From Gracilaria gracilis (Eukaryota; Rhodophyta; Florideophyceae; Gracilariales; Gracilariaceae), in NCBI GenBank assembly GCA_030374805.1, contig JARGSG010000254.1, forward strand, positions 1 to 64,000: a stretch of 64,000 nt of DNA, given 5' to 3'. The position numbers and the translations under genes are program-made. The notes below the pieces were generated by a model. It was given only the letters and a program-made list of their open reading frames with translations. It was not told the DNA's origin and ran no database searches. Positions 35,251 through 47,466 of this stretch are shown piece after piece (positions within the stretch are counted from its first letter, which is position 1; the number at the start of each line of letters is the position of its first letter).

Positions 35251-38200
35251 CCATAGGAGTCCCGTAGGGGCGACAGTATGGGACGGAGAGGTTCTCCTGT
35301 TGAGGACATTCCGGTACGCGTATGCGGTGTGGCGTACCGCGTCGTTTCCCAAGCGGGACGGATGCGGTGTATTAACACGACCCTTCACTTTCCCGGTTGG
35401 GTCGAATGTATTGTCGGTCTTTAATCTTCTCCCAGAATGGGCAGTACGACTGTATTCAGTGTCCTGACCAGGCGATGCATTCATTTTACGCTGCAGGCAG
35501 TCCCTGGGGCGGTGCGGCGTCACCCTCGTGATTGGGTTGTTCCCATCGGGTCGCAATATTGCGCATCGAGTGACAGTCCCAATCGGGTGGAGAACGAGCG
35601 CAAAACCCGCACTGTCAGACGGTCCTGGTTGTCCCTTTCAGGGTGCTGGCAGACGGCGAAAAGGCGGAAGAATTTTGAACCCTCCAACTTGAACCAGTCC
35701 CAACGCGGGCTTGGAACAGACCATCATTGGGAGGCATGAAGAGTTACCATATTGGAGTCCCCTGCGGGTATGGAGATGCGAGACGGAGCTGTCTGGCAGA
35801 ATGTTGGACAAATTCACGTACGGGTCCTGGTCACAACGAACGGAGAACGCGGCATAATTGCGTGCTGCACTGTAGGCCCCCTGGGGTTGACCTGGGTAGA
35901 CGTGTGCAAGAGCTCTTTGCCTTCCTTCCCGGTCTGAGAACGTGCGCTTTGATGGTCCCCTGTACCCAAGAGAGGAGGCGGTACACGCTTGATCACCCCG
36001 CTGTCCGCGTTGGGAGGTTGCCAATCCCTTGAAGGGTCCCTTGAAAAATGCTTTTCATTGCCGGTTTTATCCCGCATGGGTCCATTTCGTTCAATTGAAT
36101 CCTTCTGCAGCCACTTCAGTATATTCCTGTAGAGTTTCATAGGGTCTTCTTCAAAACGGCGCTATACCGAACCACTCGCTGTGGATGTCTATTCGTTCGG
36201 CCCAAAGGGTACAGCTGCCTTCCCAGATGGGTGGTAAAAACGAGCCACATCGACCTCACGAACCAAGCGAGCAGCTACCTTCCGAACATACAGAATCCCA
36301 ACAGGGTGTGACGACGGTGACGCGACATGACAAGCGTGAAATTGAGCAAGTCCCGAGAGGGAATGGAAATGGCGGGCTGATGGCAGCGTAACCTCCTATT
36401 GAGGAAGTTCAAATGGGCGCGCAAAGTGTCGCTGAACCCATTAATTCTAAAGTGGGACAAGTCCAGAGTACTGACAGAGTGACGTGTGTGCTGCTCTGAG
36501 CACTCCCAACGGGCACGCAACACGCTGATAGGCGCCCAGTGGTGTTCCACTGAATTGAGGGTATGAAGCAGTCCCACGGGGTATCATTGCCTTCCCAGAT
36601 GGATCCAACTCGAGAGGGAGATGTTCCCGAAGTAGTTTTCCCGAAGGGGTCTATGCTCGAGCGACTGGTGTAGATTTTGAAGTCCACTGCGCACTATTTC
36701 CCAAGGGGGCGAGGTTCCGACGGCAATGGATCCCGAGAGTGGGAGTCGGCTTAATGGGCGCATAAGCTCTTATAAAGTCAATGAAGGACGCCTGCCTCCC
36801 TTCATGCCCTTGCGGGACGCGCAGCATCGGCGGAATCATCCTTTTCTAGGGTCAGATCACGCATGTCGACATTGATCGTCACGTGCGCAGCGTGCGGCAC
36901 TGCGCGAATGTGACGCAAAACGCCCTGGTCGGGTCTCCTTCCCTTGTTGGAGTGCGCTTGGGCTCCAAGTGCCGAGATGTCCCGGTGGGGAGCACCATGA
37001 GCCTCGTTGGACGGCTGCAGTGTGCACGCGGCGATGCGCACGTACGCGTCGCGCGTGCTAGCAAGGCCGCGTGGTGCACAGTAAACCATGGGGCGCAATG
37101 TGAATGTCCTCTGTAGGCAAATAGGCCAGAATGCGCTAAATTCCAACGGGGTTACTTGCAAGGAGAATCAAAAAATCTTGCCCGGAAATTACCCTCCCGT
37201 GTGGGGTCAAAAAGGGCGATTCCTTGTTTCGCCCGTATCTCCGAAACGCGGACGTTTCAAGGGCTCGCAGTGCCCGTTTTGGGGTGCGCGGCACATCAAA
37301 ATACTTAGAATTTTTTGACCGTGCCAAACTGCCTTCTTGCGGGCAATACTGTAGACCGAATCGGCTACCCATGCGCGTGGCTTACGTGGCGTTTTGCACG
37401 CCTGCAGCGGCGCATAATGGCGCGCGCGCCTGTGCATGGCGCGCGCGTGTCCCACGTGGGTAATTTCTGAGTGCAACGGCGCACGCCAGCGATGTACAGC
37501 TTCCCGTCGGGTGTGCACAGTCCTCAAGGGGGTTTGCGCTCCGCATTGTGGGTGTTCCAAGTCGTCCCAAGTCGTCCCAAAAGGGTCCCAATGGCTTCCA
37601 AAGTAGCACGATCCGTTCTCGAGTCCTATGCGAGACCCAAGAGGGCTTTGACCTGGCGCTATCCCGCCGGGAAAATTTTTGGCCGCCATGGCCGGGGGGA
37701 GACTTTGCGAAAATTTTTCTTGCCCAAACGGGGAAAGTGGACCAAACTCCGCGGAGGAGGGTCGTGGGAGGTGCGCGAGCATGCGCGGCTGCGTCGCGCA
37801 AGCAGGCGAACGACGACGTTGGAGAGACTTACAGCAATGGCTTCCAGGAGTCCTGCAACTATGAATCGCTGTCCCGTAGGGCGTTGACGGTCAAAAACCC
37901 ATGAAGGGCAGTACCATCAGCGGCCAGCATATCATCGACTCATATGTTTGAGTCCCCGCCCTCCTCCTCGAGGAGTTCAGGCGGCCACTGCGCGTCTAGA
38001 AGAAGCGTCCCAGAGGGTTCCGCCGCGGTTCTAGGATGGGTCAAAACCCGTTTAGGGTCAGTAGACTGTGGCTCAGAAAGAACGTCCCTTGTTGGTTAAG
38101 CTGCATCCGAATCTGGCTTAGTTCTTTTCCCGCGAGGATTCAGTGGTCAAACACGTCCCATGAGGGGTCAGTGAGCAACTTCTCTCCCCTTCTTCTCTCG

Positions 38201-40139
38201 CGATCAATCCCAAACGGTAGAATTAGCACAGTTCTATCTTTGTAGACTTGTATCTCGTTCGGAGAAAACAATCCACCGACCTGCGTATAAAAAGAACTTC
38301 GAAACCCAAGAGGGAATAAGCGCTAAACTTCAAAGCCGTGGAGCGGAGAATGCCTGAGTGTAGAGCAAGTTATGCACCCAGTGGGTTCAGAATGACAGTA
38401 TCAGTTCACATGCCGATTTGTTGGACATTGGCACGACCCGGAGGGAGTACCAATCTGAAACATAAGGGCAAGCTCTATATAGGCCATTGTCGCAGAACAG
38501 TTGCAAGGCCTCAAACCCTAGTAGGGAGAACTCGAAATACGACATCAGACCGAGTCCAGATTCTTCGTTTTTGGTCCAAACCCGAAAGAGATTCGAAAGT
38601 GTAAAACATAGAGACCTATGTACTGGTTCGAAGGCATGTGAAAGGGATCCATTCAGCGTACTGGAGCCCGGTGCAACCAGGGTTATTAGAGATAATCCTC
38701 AACGAGTTTCCCGCTACATACGGTGTTCTTCAGTTCCCCAAAGAAAGGGTTTCTATATGCACTCATGTTGGTGTCAAAATAGAAACCTCGCGAGGTACTT
38801 GTGATATCGCCAAGCCCAAGAGGGTACATTTTCATCCAAAGACGCTCTGTGTAGGTCCCACCAAACCCAAATGGAAACGAAAGAAGTGAGCCGGGAGATA
38901 TTCACAGAGATAATGGCCACATCCCGAGAGGGAAACTTCTAAGAAGTGTAGGGTAGACTATGACCCGAAGGGCATCATGAAATACACAATCATTCTCCCC
39001 CTCTTAGGCGAGCGCACCGCACGAGTTGCGAAGGCCCAAGCGGTATTTCAAAAGACAGAACGAAGGATATCAGGGTGCATATGAACTAACAAATATGGAT
39101 ATAAAACCCAGATGAAGGGCTCGAACGGAAACGAGCCCAGATGCATGAACGAAAGACAAAGAAAAAGGGGATCCCAAAAGGGTAGAATCGGTAAGCGGTT
39201 CGTCCAGAACGGTAATGAATAATACCGTAGCGACTCGAAAAAAACCATTGGAGTCCAACAACGCCTGTGAATCATCCCTTGAGTGGTAAGTGATGGCAAG
39301 ATGAAAACCATTTCGGTTCTGTAGAGGACTCGAAAACTGTTCTTCCCAGAATGGTTCACTGCGGAAATATGTCATCAAAGCCCATGTGGGGTTCGCTGAA
39401 AAACTATAATCCCACAACGTCTATGTGGGTCGACCAATATCCTGGTAACAGGTTTCCCAGTGAGAGATAAACCAAAATATCCAATGAATGGTCAGCCACG
39501 GAGCGGGAACCAATTTGGAAACCTTTGAGGTATTCAAAGCGTTCCCAATGGGTGAGGATAAATCCTCAAAGTATCGAGGAAGTCCATACCCTGCGTTGAC
39601 TTCCTCGCCTTTTCCCGCAAGGGTTAATTCGACAACCTCACTGCAGAGAAGAAGGAGTTTCCTATTCATCTACGTGAACAAGCCCCAAATGGGAACACAG
39701 CTTCCAGTATAAAATGACCCACCCGATGGGGGCCTTCTCAGAAAAGGTGGCCAGGGAGCCAATCTTTACCGGATACTGTATCCGTGACAAAACCCAAAAC
39801 GGGACGACCACGATGGCTTCATGAATCAGTAGACAAACACCCAGTTGGGAAAGGGTGTCCCAGAAAGAAACGAGAGCAACTCGTTGCCAAGCCAAACTCG
39901 TACCCAATCTGGGACAAAGATACCAGAAGGAACCTCCCGTGTCAGGGTTACTTCCTCCCAAGCGAAGGAGACGAGGAGCACGGGCGTCCTGACAGGGAGG
40001 TGTTCGAAAGGTTTCTGGAGAAAGGGAAAGGGGATAGAGCAAAGTTAGAGAAATCAGTAACTCCCGTGGGGAAAACAAGTTAGAACAAATGAGACAACAA
40101 CAACAAAAGATCTTGGATCCCAATGGGGTAGAATCCAAG
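35251..40139 (-). repeat. Element X hairpin array with CCC-N4-GGG loops
   Basis: CCC-N3-7-GGG occurs roughly every 60-80 bp for ~5 kb, often framed by a separate stem. Clear cases: CCATA/TATGG (35251/35277), TACCGC/GCGGTG (35335/35364), CGACCC/GGGTCG (35378/35399), ACGCTGC/GCGGCGT (35488/35514), TCCAA/TTGGA (35683/35711), CCATA/TATGG (35747/35769), GAAGCA/TGCCTTC (36565/36588), GGTTT/AAACC (39451/39469), TTTGAGG/CCTCAAA (39524/39564) and CTTGGAT/ATCCAAG (40112/40133). Stems differ in sequence; the loop motif recurs. Not every unit has a good outer stem. Confidence 0.75.
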
Positions 40140-40574
40140 TAGTGAATATGTCCACTTCAGAGGAGAAGTGTTAAAACGCTAGGTCTCGGCATCCGCGTCC
40201 GGACTCAAAGCGCCCGACTTGGGAAGGTTATTACCTCTACAGTTAACCTTTCTCCTGGTCCGGTGTCGGTTTGAGCGTTCATTTCTCCCCGTGTACCGCG
40301 TCTCTTTATAAGGACGCGGCCGGTACTTCTGTTTCCCGACAGGGATGAACGTCCAAATTTGGTCTGTCTTAATAGGGGTCCCACTCCGGTCGTGAATCGA
40401 CTGCAGCACCCGATGGGATAAAGGACGTTCGCCAAATCAGCATAACCAAGAAACTTTGAAACGAGTAACTTGTCCACTGTTGGGACAAGCCGAAAACGAC
40501 AATTTGCCACAGTGTGCACACTGGTGGCAATTACGCCTTCTAAAACGGCAGAAATGGTCATCTTTGAAGCGACC

Positions 40575-41087
40575 CTATGGACTAAAGTGTCCATCAAGGT
40601 TTCCACTTCCGCAGGAACCCTTTCGGGGAATTCGACGTTCGACCTCATAGGCGACCATCGACTCCACTAATGGCTTCAAGGCTACGAATAACCCACCAGG
40701 GAGGAGAGGGGGCTCCCCTCCAGTAGACACAGGCGAGGCGCCGCCCAAGTGGTTGAGCGGTGCTTCCCATTGGGCCTGCGGAGGTGTTTTCAAAAAGGTC
40801 TGCTCATGCATGGTCTCAAGACGATTCCGGAACTCGGTTGATGTAGACTGACGGAGAAGGTTCTCCGGGTTGTCCACGGGAAGTAGGATCTCCGTATGAG
40901 CACTTCGAGTGCTGTGGGCCCGCGAGGGGTTATCTGGCGCGACTTCGACCGCGTCGTGATCCCGAGGGGTCACAGCCATTTCGGCATGCTCATTTGAAGA
41001 ACCTGGGAAGGTGGTCAAGATGGTAAGGCCAAAAGATTTCTGTCCGGCTTGCGGCAAAGAGATCCCAATTGGGCAAGTTCTAAACAA
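40575..41087 (-). CDS. Gag-like ORF of element X
   Basis: The ~170-codon minus frame has no recognised domain. It keeps the same frame and residue pattern as the X-family fragment at 24,863-25,066 despite ~20% nucleotide divergence, with no indels over ~65 codons, which favours real coding. It lies where gag should be, about 170 nt inside the 5' LTR. The first codons are uncertain (a non-ATG or internal ATG start is possible). I cannot assign a function. Confidence 0.4.
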   Translation of the reverse strand: MFRTCPIGISLPQAGQKSFGLTILTTFPGSSNEHAEMAVTPRDHDAVEVAPDNPSRAHSTRSAHTEILLPVDNPENLLRQSTSTEFRNRLETMHEQTFLKTPPQAQWEAPLNHLGGASPVSTGGEPPLLPGGLFVALKPLVESMVAYEVERRIPRKGSCGSGNLDGHFSP

Positions 41088-41257
41088 CCAATAGATGGAA
41101 AATGCGGTAGCTATAACCGTGCGGCGTTACCAGGCGGGTTTGTAAGTCCCGAAAGGGTTCAAAGCCGTTCTGAAAAGCAAAATCAATTCCATAATGAAGT
41201 CGAAACGAAACTAAACCAAGAACGACCCACTAGGGCTGTTCTAGGTCGGAAGACCAA

Positions 41258-41682
41258 TGAAGTACACTCACGCGAGTGAGTATCAACAATGCCCAAGAAA
41301 TAGGGATACTATGCGCAGCACCCAAGCGGGGACAAAGGAGCGTGCAGCGACGATAACAACAGGCCACGAGACAGGCGTGCAGCACCGGTAGCGGCGGCAG
41401 AACGATCCTATGGGAAACTAGACGATGAAGAATCGGCTAGGGAGTGCTTGAGGTTTACCACGGTCGGCTCTGCCTAGCGGGAGGTGCTTAAGTGCATCTC
41501 CGGGGACAGCAGCCACGTGTCGAAAAAGAATAAATAATCTACCTACAAAGGGGGACCCTGAGGATTTGCAAAACACAGTGCATGAGCCCTACACGTGGAC
41601 ACCCTGAGGGGCACCTTGTGCACACTAAACTACTACTATGCTACTATGCATTCCCAATATGGGCTGATTCTATTGCACTACA
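41258..41682 (-). repeat. Element X 5' LTR (right)
   Basis: 425 bp. It is followed on the minus strand by T then TGGTCTTCCGACC as the PBS candidate. TSD AGCAC at 41683-41687. Confidence 0.9.
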
Positions 41683-42350
41683 AGCACAACGAACGGAGCA
41701 CTCCGGGAATGACAGAGCTAAGCCGGGTGTAAATTTGAAGTCAAACCACCACTACAAGCGTCGGAGCATGAGGCTGATTAGTAGTCGGTAGAGATCCACG
41801 TGTTCACACGGTCACGAGATGAGTCCTCGAAAGAGAGTAGCACGGCAACGACAAGGTGTCGGAAACGGGGCACTGCAAACAGGGCAAAATGGCAAACCCA
41901 AAAAGGGGAGAAAGCAAACCACCAGAGTAAGGAAAAGAGAGAAAGGATAGAGCAAATCCAATACAAGGGCGAGTATACGACAATAGGTCGGAACAAGACA
42001 CACAAATAGTGGTTATACTCTGAGCGCGACAAAGGTGGGTAACTTTACGTGAACAACGCGGTCGTCACTCCACTTGGAGGTGAACAGTCCGCGAAGGCGT
42101 GATAGTTAGAGCCAGAAGCCCTTGCTTAGCAAGGGGAAATTTACTTGGGGGAGCGATGCTCAACCCATTAAGTACTGAGCTCGGCGCACCACTGACAGTG
42201 GGTGCGCCGGGCAAAATAATCTATAAAATATCTAAGTAAATACAGCAATGCTTGGTGCACTGCTTTCGGCATATCCGTGCTACACATGTGCTATTCACAC
42301 CCACTAAACGGCGCCTCGAGCCATGCAATCCACGTGTACAAGTGGTAAAT
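41683..42350 (+). repeat. Y-family LTR copy 3, main piece
   Basis: It aligns with the right Y LTR (30,650-31,300): GGAATGACA, GGGTGTAA, GGCAAA, GACAATAGGT, TTTACTTGG and a CACGTGTAC-type end. It contains a near-perfect palindrome at 42182-42209 (CGGCGCACC with GGTGCGCCG) where the other Y LTRs carry unrelated hairpins. Confidence 0.55.
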
Positions 42351-43915
42351 TACCTCAGTAATTCAACACGCTAAAAGCGGTGTGGCTCATATATATCTAC
42401 AAACGAATGATGCGAAAATTAACTAAGTACCTCAAATCGCCTCCAAAAAGTGTTGTCCTTCAGTACAAAAGCCACTGCCGTACGATTTCATGAGCATTAT
42501 AGCCCCCTGAAAGGAATATAGACTTTTTGTTGGCAATATATCATTGAGTGGAGAAATTTTGTCCCAAACTGTAAAATCTTTATTTGTTACATATTGACCA
42601 GCATACTAATGCTAGAAGTACAGATAGCTATCAAACAGTGCTTTCCAACTGATTTTTGCTAGCTTCTTATTCTTTCTGTTATGATAATGCGCTTTGAAGG
42701 CGCGTTGAAAATTTTACATCATATATGCATACGATCAAGGCGGACGGTGCAGCCTTGGAAGCAAATAGCTTCTTTATTCTTCACAATTTTTTTAGCTCCT
42801 CTAAAGTTGGTTCACGATTTAAAAAGATAGGTTCATAGGTATTGGTTACGTCTCCAAAAAACATGTGAGAGTATTGGCGCTTCGTTATCGGTTCCATTCT
42901 ATATATTTATCATTCATTTGGTAGTAAAATAGATTGGTACTAAATTTGCAAAAAGGAGAGAGTAATATTTGATGATTAGTGTAACCGAGACGCTTAATTG
43001 CATCTTTTTGTTGCTTGAATCTAGTTTGGTATGGAATCAAGTCGGTTTGAAACGTCCAATACAATGGTATTTGAATGAAAAAGAAATTATAGAATTTGGA
43101 GGCTGAATACGTAGAAGAGGGAAAAGGTAATCATTATACCATAAATAGGGTCCACGTTATAGGTTTTTTGTTTTTGGCTGTTTGCTTACGGATAGTTTGG
43201 TAGCGTCGGTGGTTGGGGGCAGTGAACCAGCGCTTGCTACAAAGGCAATAATTTGGTCCTGTTGTTGGTTGAGTTCGGTAAAGGCAAGCACGGAAAGATC
43301 GGACGAGAATTCTGATTCAGATATTGGGGGACGTTGGAATGAGCTCGGCCAAATGAAGCACTTTTGTACAGGGCCATCCAATGAAAAATGAGCAGGTGAT
43401 GATGGGGCCACTTTTAAACACATCTACAGTAGCCATGCTTGTCCATATGTATATCTAAAGTGCTAAATTCAGCAATTTAAGATGTACATATACTACATGA
43501 CGTTGGACATGCTCTAAGTAGTTTCTCATGTTGTGTTTAGGATCGGAGTACTTCATAAACCTAACGGTACGGTGTCGGAGAGATATCGGTGTGGCCTGCA
43601 CGAGAACGTTGTGTTTTTTGACAAGCGTTTTTAATATTTCTAGTTAAATTTATGCACTTTCTGGGCTGGTCAACGTAAAGGACCTTTGACAAAAATGAGG
43701 GGGGTGGTATCTTTTATGATGGATTATCTAGGCCGAAGGTTTGAAAGTAGATAAAAGTATCTGTCGTTTGTAGTACTAATTCTCCTTTCGTGAAAAGGAT
43801 ACCAATTTTTCTTAAGCAGATTGGAAGATCGGAAGATCTCATTCTCCTAATTCTTTTCATTAAAGCGCTCCCCATTAGCCATACTTATTCCAAGCACATT
43901 ATATCGTAATTGCCA
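42351..43915. other. AT-rich intergenic region
   Basis: The only ATG-started frame of note is 43,423-43,157 (minus, 88 aa), with no recognisable domain. A foldback at 43,449-43,485 (ATGTATATCT with AGATGTACAT) may be a small MITE. Otherwise I see nothing. Confidence 0.4.
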
Positions 43916-44941
43916 TCAAATCCAACGGTCAGAGTCTGTTCGACTCTTCAGTCTGGTAAACAATACCTCATTTCTACACCGCAGTTCCTCAACCAGATCG
44001 TTATACGTGTGAAGACCTAGGGCATCATAAAACATTCTCCAACATGCCTCTTTGCAGAAAGCTGGTAATTCGACATCTCTGAAGCTAACAGAATCCAAAC
44101 GTCGAGTTCGACCAGATTTGGCCTCGTCTAATCCGAAAACCTTACTGAACGTTTTTGCTTTCGTACGGGGATTGCTAGCCATCCAAGCACGATCACATCT
44201 TGCTGCAACGAGCTGAATCTGCTTCTGAGAAACTGGTACAGACAGAAAGCTGGCGACGGTTTCAATAGTTTTCGGAATATCTTGGATAACGTCTTCGTAT
44301 ATTAAGTACAGCGTTCTTCCTTTATCATGTTCTGTCCAGCCCTTCACATGCTTGAACCACTTGCTTAAACGTTTACAGTTCTCCGGATAGAATCCATCTG
44401 AAAGACGTTCACATTGAAGGAAGTATTCCATGAAATATCTGGGATATATCGATTTTCGAACCGTTTGGTCTTTCAGACTCATTCCAGAAAACCACTCACC
44501 GGTGAAATCCAGGAAACTGCGACAAACATCTAGTGGGTTACGAACACAGTACAGAATCTTCCTTCTTTTGTGCCCAGGTTGTTCCAGAAAGGGGGTGATT
44601 TCTGAATGAGTTTTCCATATTTGTGGATAACTCTTGTGATGCGGTTCATTCAGATTCAGGGCATCACGTAGTTCTGTAATCGGCACCACGACAGTTGTAT
44701 CGAGATACGCACTTCCGTCAGGATCAGAGGGCACGCGATTAGTAGCCGCTAGAAGTTGATAGATCATGTGCTGCATGAGATTGGATCCGCTCGCATAGTT
44801 TGATGATATGACCACATCTTCGATTCGAATGTTTCGTGCTGGGTCATTAAAACTGTCTTCAAACTTCTTGAACGTTTTGAAGAACGTGCGTAGAACTGTA
44901 TCTGCTTCTGCCTCGGCACGTTCTGAAGCGTTATTGCTCAT
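43916..44941 (-). CDS. PAPS-dependent sulfotransferase
   Basis: 341 residues from the first ATG (44941). The Sulfotransfer_1 fold is shown by a 5'-phosphosulfate loop at residues 46-57 (SNYASGSNLMQ), KTHSEI with His112 at the place of the catalytic base, and the 3'-phosphate site YCVRNPLDVCRSF at 131-143 with the typical Arg/Ser pair. No signal peptide or membrane anchor is seen, so it looks cytosolic, unlike Golgi carbohydrate sulfotransferases; a missed upstream exon could change that. The substrate cannot be read from the sequence. Red algae use many such enzymes, some for sulfated galactans. The frame stays open upstream to 45,010 but without ATG. Confidence 0.85.
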   Translation of the reverse strand: MSNNASERAEAEADTVLRTFFKTFKKFEDSFNDPARNIRIEDVVISSNYASGSNLMQHMIYQLLAATNRVPSDPDGSAYLDTTVVVPITELRDALNLNEPHHKSYPQIWKTHSEITPFLEQPGHKRRKILYCVRNPLDVCRSFLDFTGEWFSGMSLKDQTVRKSIYPRYFMEYFLQCERLSDGFYPENCKRLSKWFKHVKGWTEHDKGRTLYLIYEDVIQDIPKTIETVASFLSVPVSQKQIQLVAARCDRAWMASNPRTKAKTFSKVFGLDEAKSGRTRRLDSVSFRDVELPAFCKEACWRMFYDALGLHTYNDLVEELRCRNEVLFTRLKSRTDSDRWI

Positions 44942-47402
44942 GATGTTCGAATGTTGCCTTGCTTTGTCGTTATAGTTTCCGGTCGGTTGTCCTTTGTCTT
45001 TCTCGAACAAGCTGTTGGTCGAAACAGAGACAGGCTACGGTAGTTGTGGTATGCGTACGGTCGCTGAGGCAGAGCAAAGGAGCAGACACAAGACCTCGGA
45101 TGTACTCCCGAGGATGCCTCTGGATCCGCTGCGGTTGCAGCTGGATCCAGGTATTTATACAGCCTAGTCCGGGCATGCTCCCAAGAAGGGAAAGAACTGT
45201 TTGGGTTGACTCTGACGTCGGATTACCAAAGTTTGGTTACTCCCTGGTCCAAGTATTTCATACCTGGCATGTCTACACTTTTAAATATGTATGCACTTTG
45301 CGCTACTATATAATGTTGCTCAAATGCGTCCTGTAACCTGACGTCACCATCAACACAAGCAAAGAATGTCGACGTCGGTTTGGTTGGGGAAATGGTGGAG
45401 CCGGAGTCCGCCTGGCCGACTCCAAGAGCTGATTCTTTTGCAGTGCTTATAGATGGGCAAGGCGGGCTGGTACTATATGAACAGTTGGCATGGACATATT
45501 GAATTGGGGGCCATGCTTGGTGGGAAATACGCTTCAATCAGAATTCTTTAGGTCCAGTCAACCGTGTAGCATAGAATTGGAGAGTTGGCCATAGGTTTGC
45601 TTAAGTTGAGTGTCTTCCATTCCCTCTAAAACTGTGCTTTGACCTATGGAGTGGAAGCTTTTTACGACGCTCTGGAATGGTTCGCGCCTTACCTGCACAG
45701 AGTTCAAGAATCTCAACCGAGCTTTGTTTCATCGTGTCTTTCAGCAGGATAAATGGCATGGCCTCTGTAAAAAGTCAGGGACAGCATCACAACCATGCGA
45801 GTGCAAGCAAAGTAACTTTCCGGGAGATTGTTCTAGCTCACTGTGGAAGCGGGTCAACGCATGTCCCAGACATCAAAAGCTTATCTACCCTCTCTGGCTC
45901 CATACATCGACACATTTTAAAGGAGAAGAAGAATGAGAAGCAAACCCATCTCATTAAATGGGCAAATTTTGCCCATCATCACGTGACCAAGTATCTGAGA
46001 TACCTAGATACCCAAAGGTGACGAAAAATTCTCGTTTTTGACGGTAACGCCAACTTGCAGAAGTGGGTCGAATAGCTTCCATTCTGGTACAGAGCTGGAA
46101 ACGAAAGATGGGGATCTTCAGGGCTTCAGCCAAAACGCTCTTACCTAAATCATTCCGCATGGGGCATCCTTCGGCTTGTTTCCCCCCTTCTAGCCAGCCT
46201 GCGTGTAGAAAAGGAAATGCTATACACTTAACTCCTTTTCATTTTCCATTAGCCTGGATATGAGCAAATGAGGGCAATTCGTCATAATGATGTATAGAAA
46301 GGTTGCGTGGAAACAAAGTTCAAGCAAAGGACAGAGACCGTTTCCAACGAAATTCATTGGTTGAAAGCCAGAAGTCAGCAAAAGAATTCTGTAGTCGCAA
46401 TCGGGAACAATCAAGTACAGTACCGCTTTTCTTCCACCGGACTTGCGATGACTTCCCTGTCGTGTCAACTGGGGAGTCACCTTGGTTGCCACTACATTCC
46501 AAAATATTGATATATTCGACTTGAGAAGCGGCGAGAAAAGATGTGCAAAGTGTATCGTTGGTACCTTGGTCGAAAAGTTTAGTGGACATCCTAGTCAAAT
46601 ATGGGAAATAAGTTCTAAAGAGTAAAATTATCCGGAGCCTTCGACTTGTTGGATTGAATAATATAAATGTTTTCTGTGAGTTAGCAAAGTAGTAAACACA
46701 AAGTTCTGACATGTTACTCGATATCGAGCTCTAATGGACAGCGTTTGAGAGTGTCCATAGTGAAACACAGATTGATTGAGCTTGAGTTGGCCATTCGCAA
46801 GGCTGTATCTCTCCAGGTCAGGTGAAAGAGGGCTGCCCCAAAAGTAGCGCCGCCTTCCAAATTTGTGACAGACGCGGTTGTTTGTAGAGGTCAAGTACAC
46901 ATAGAGTGGATACCAGTTCATGTGTAGAAGGCTTGTCCTTACGTTTCGACCACGTTGCACCCAGAAGTGCCACAGTTTATGTGTGAACGTGTCAAATTTG
47001 CAGCGAAGGCACCAAGTTGTTGTCCCCAGTTGTTGTTGCACACAGCATTAAAGGGTAGCAACGGTTCCAGCGAAAACCAGAGAATGCAGTAGAACAATGA
47101 CTGATGAAGTTGGGGGCGTACGCCCTGTTGGCATTCACCTGGCTCATTATGGAAAAGATAATGGTTTGTGATTGTCGAACAGGAGCCCTAAACGATGTAG
47201 AGACCTGCATGTCTCGATATACAGAAAAAGCTGTCGAGGCTAGAATGCCTTCTTCTTCTCCAGGATTGAAGGGACTTAGCGAACGGCAGTTGTTTAGAAA
47301 ATGGCCTGAAATAGTATGGCCCGCCTCTTGAAAGAACGTTTCTTTCAACAGAAACGGTCTGTGCTATGTTGTAAGTAGAATAGCCTGCTCATATATAAGA
47401 GG

Positions 47403-47466
<64 letters not shown>

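Larger units (their letters stand above)
34416..41682 (-). mobile_element. Element X: 7.27-kb non-autonomous LTR retroelement
   Basis: The 425-bp LTRs at 34416-34840 and 41258-41682 differ at about 10 sites (~97.6% identical), with the 5-bp duplication AGCAC at 34411-34415 and 41683-41687. Orientation is taken as minus: the right LTR is followed on the minus strand by a PBS-like TGGTCTTCCGACC (41256 to 41244), then a gag-like frame, and the left LTR is preceded by AGACAGGGAG as a possible polypurine tract. The 6.4-kb interior has no protease, integrase or RT. Instead it holds a long hairpin array. A related truncated copy is at 24,863-25,689. Confidence 0.88.

Noticed and set aside
43157..43423. 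88-codon minus ORF
   Set aside because: ATG-led but without domain, neighbours or composition evidence; left as intergenic.
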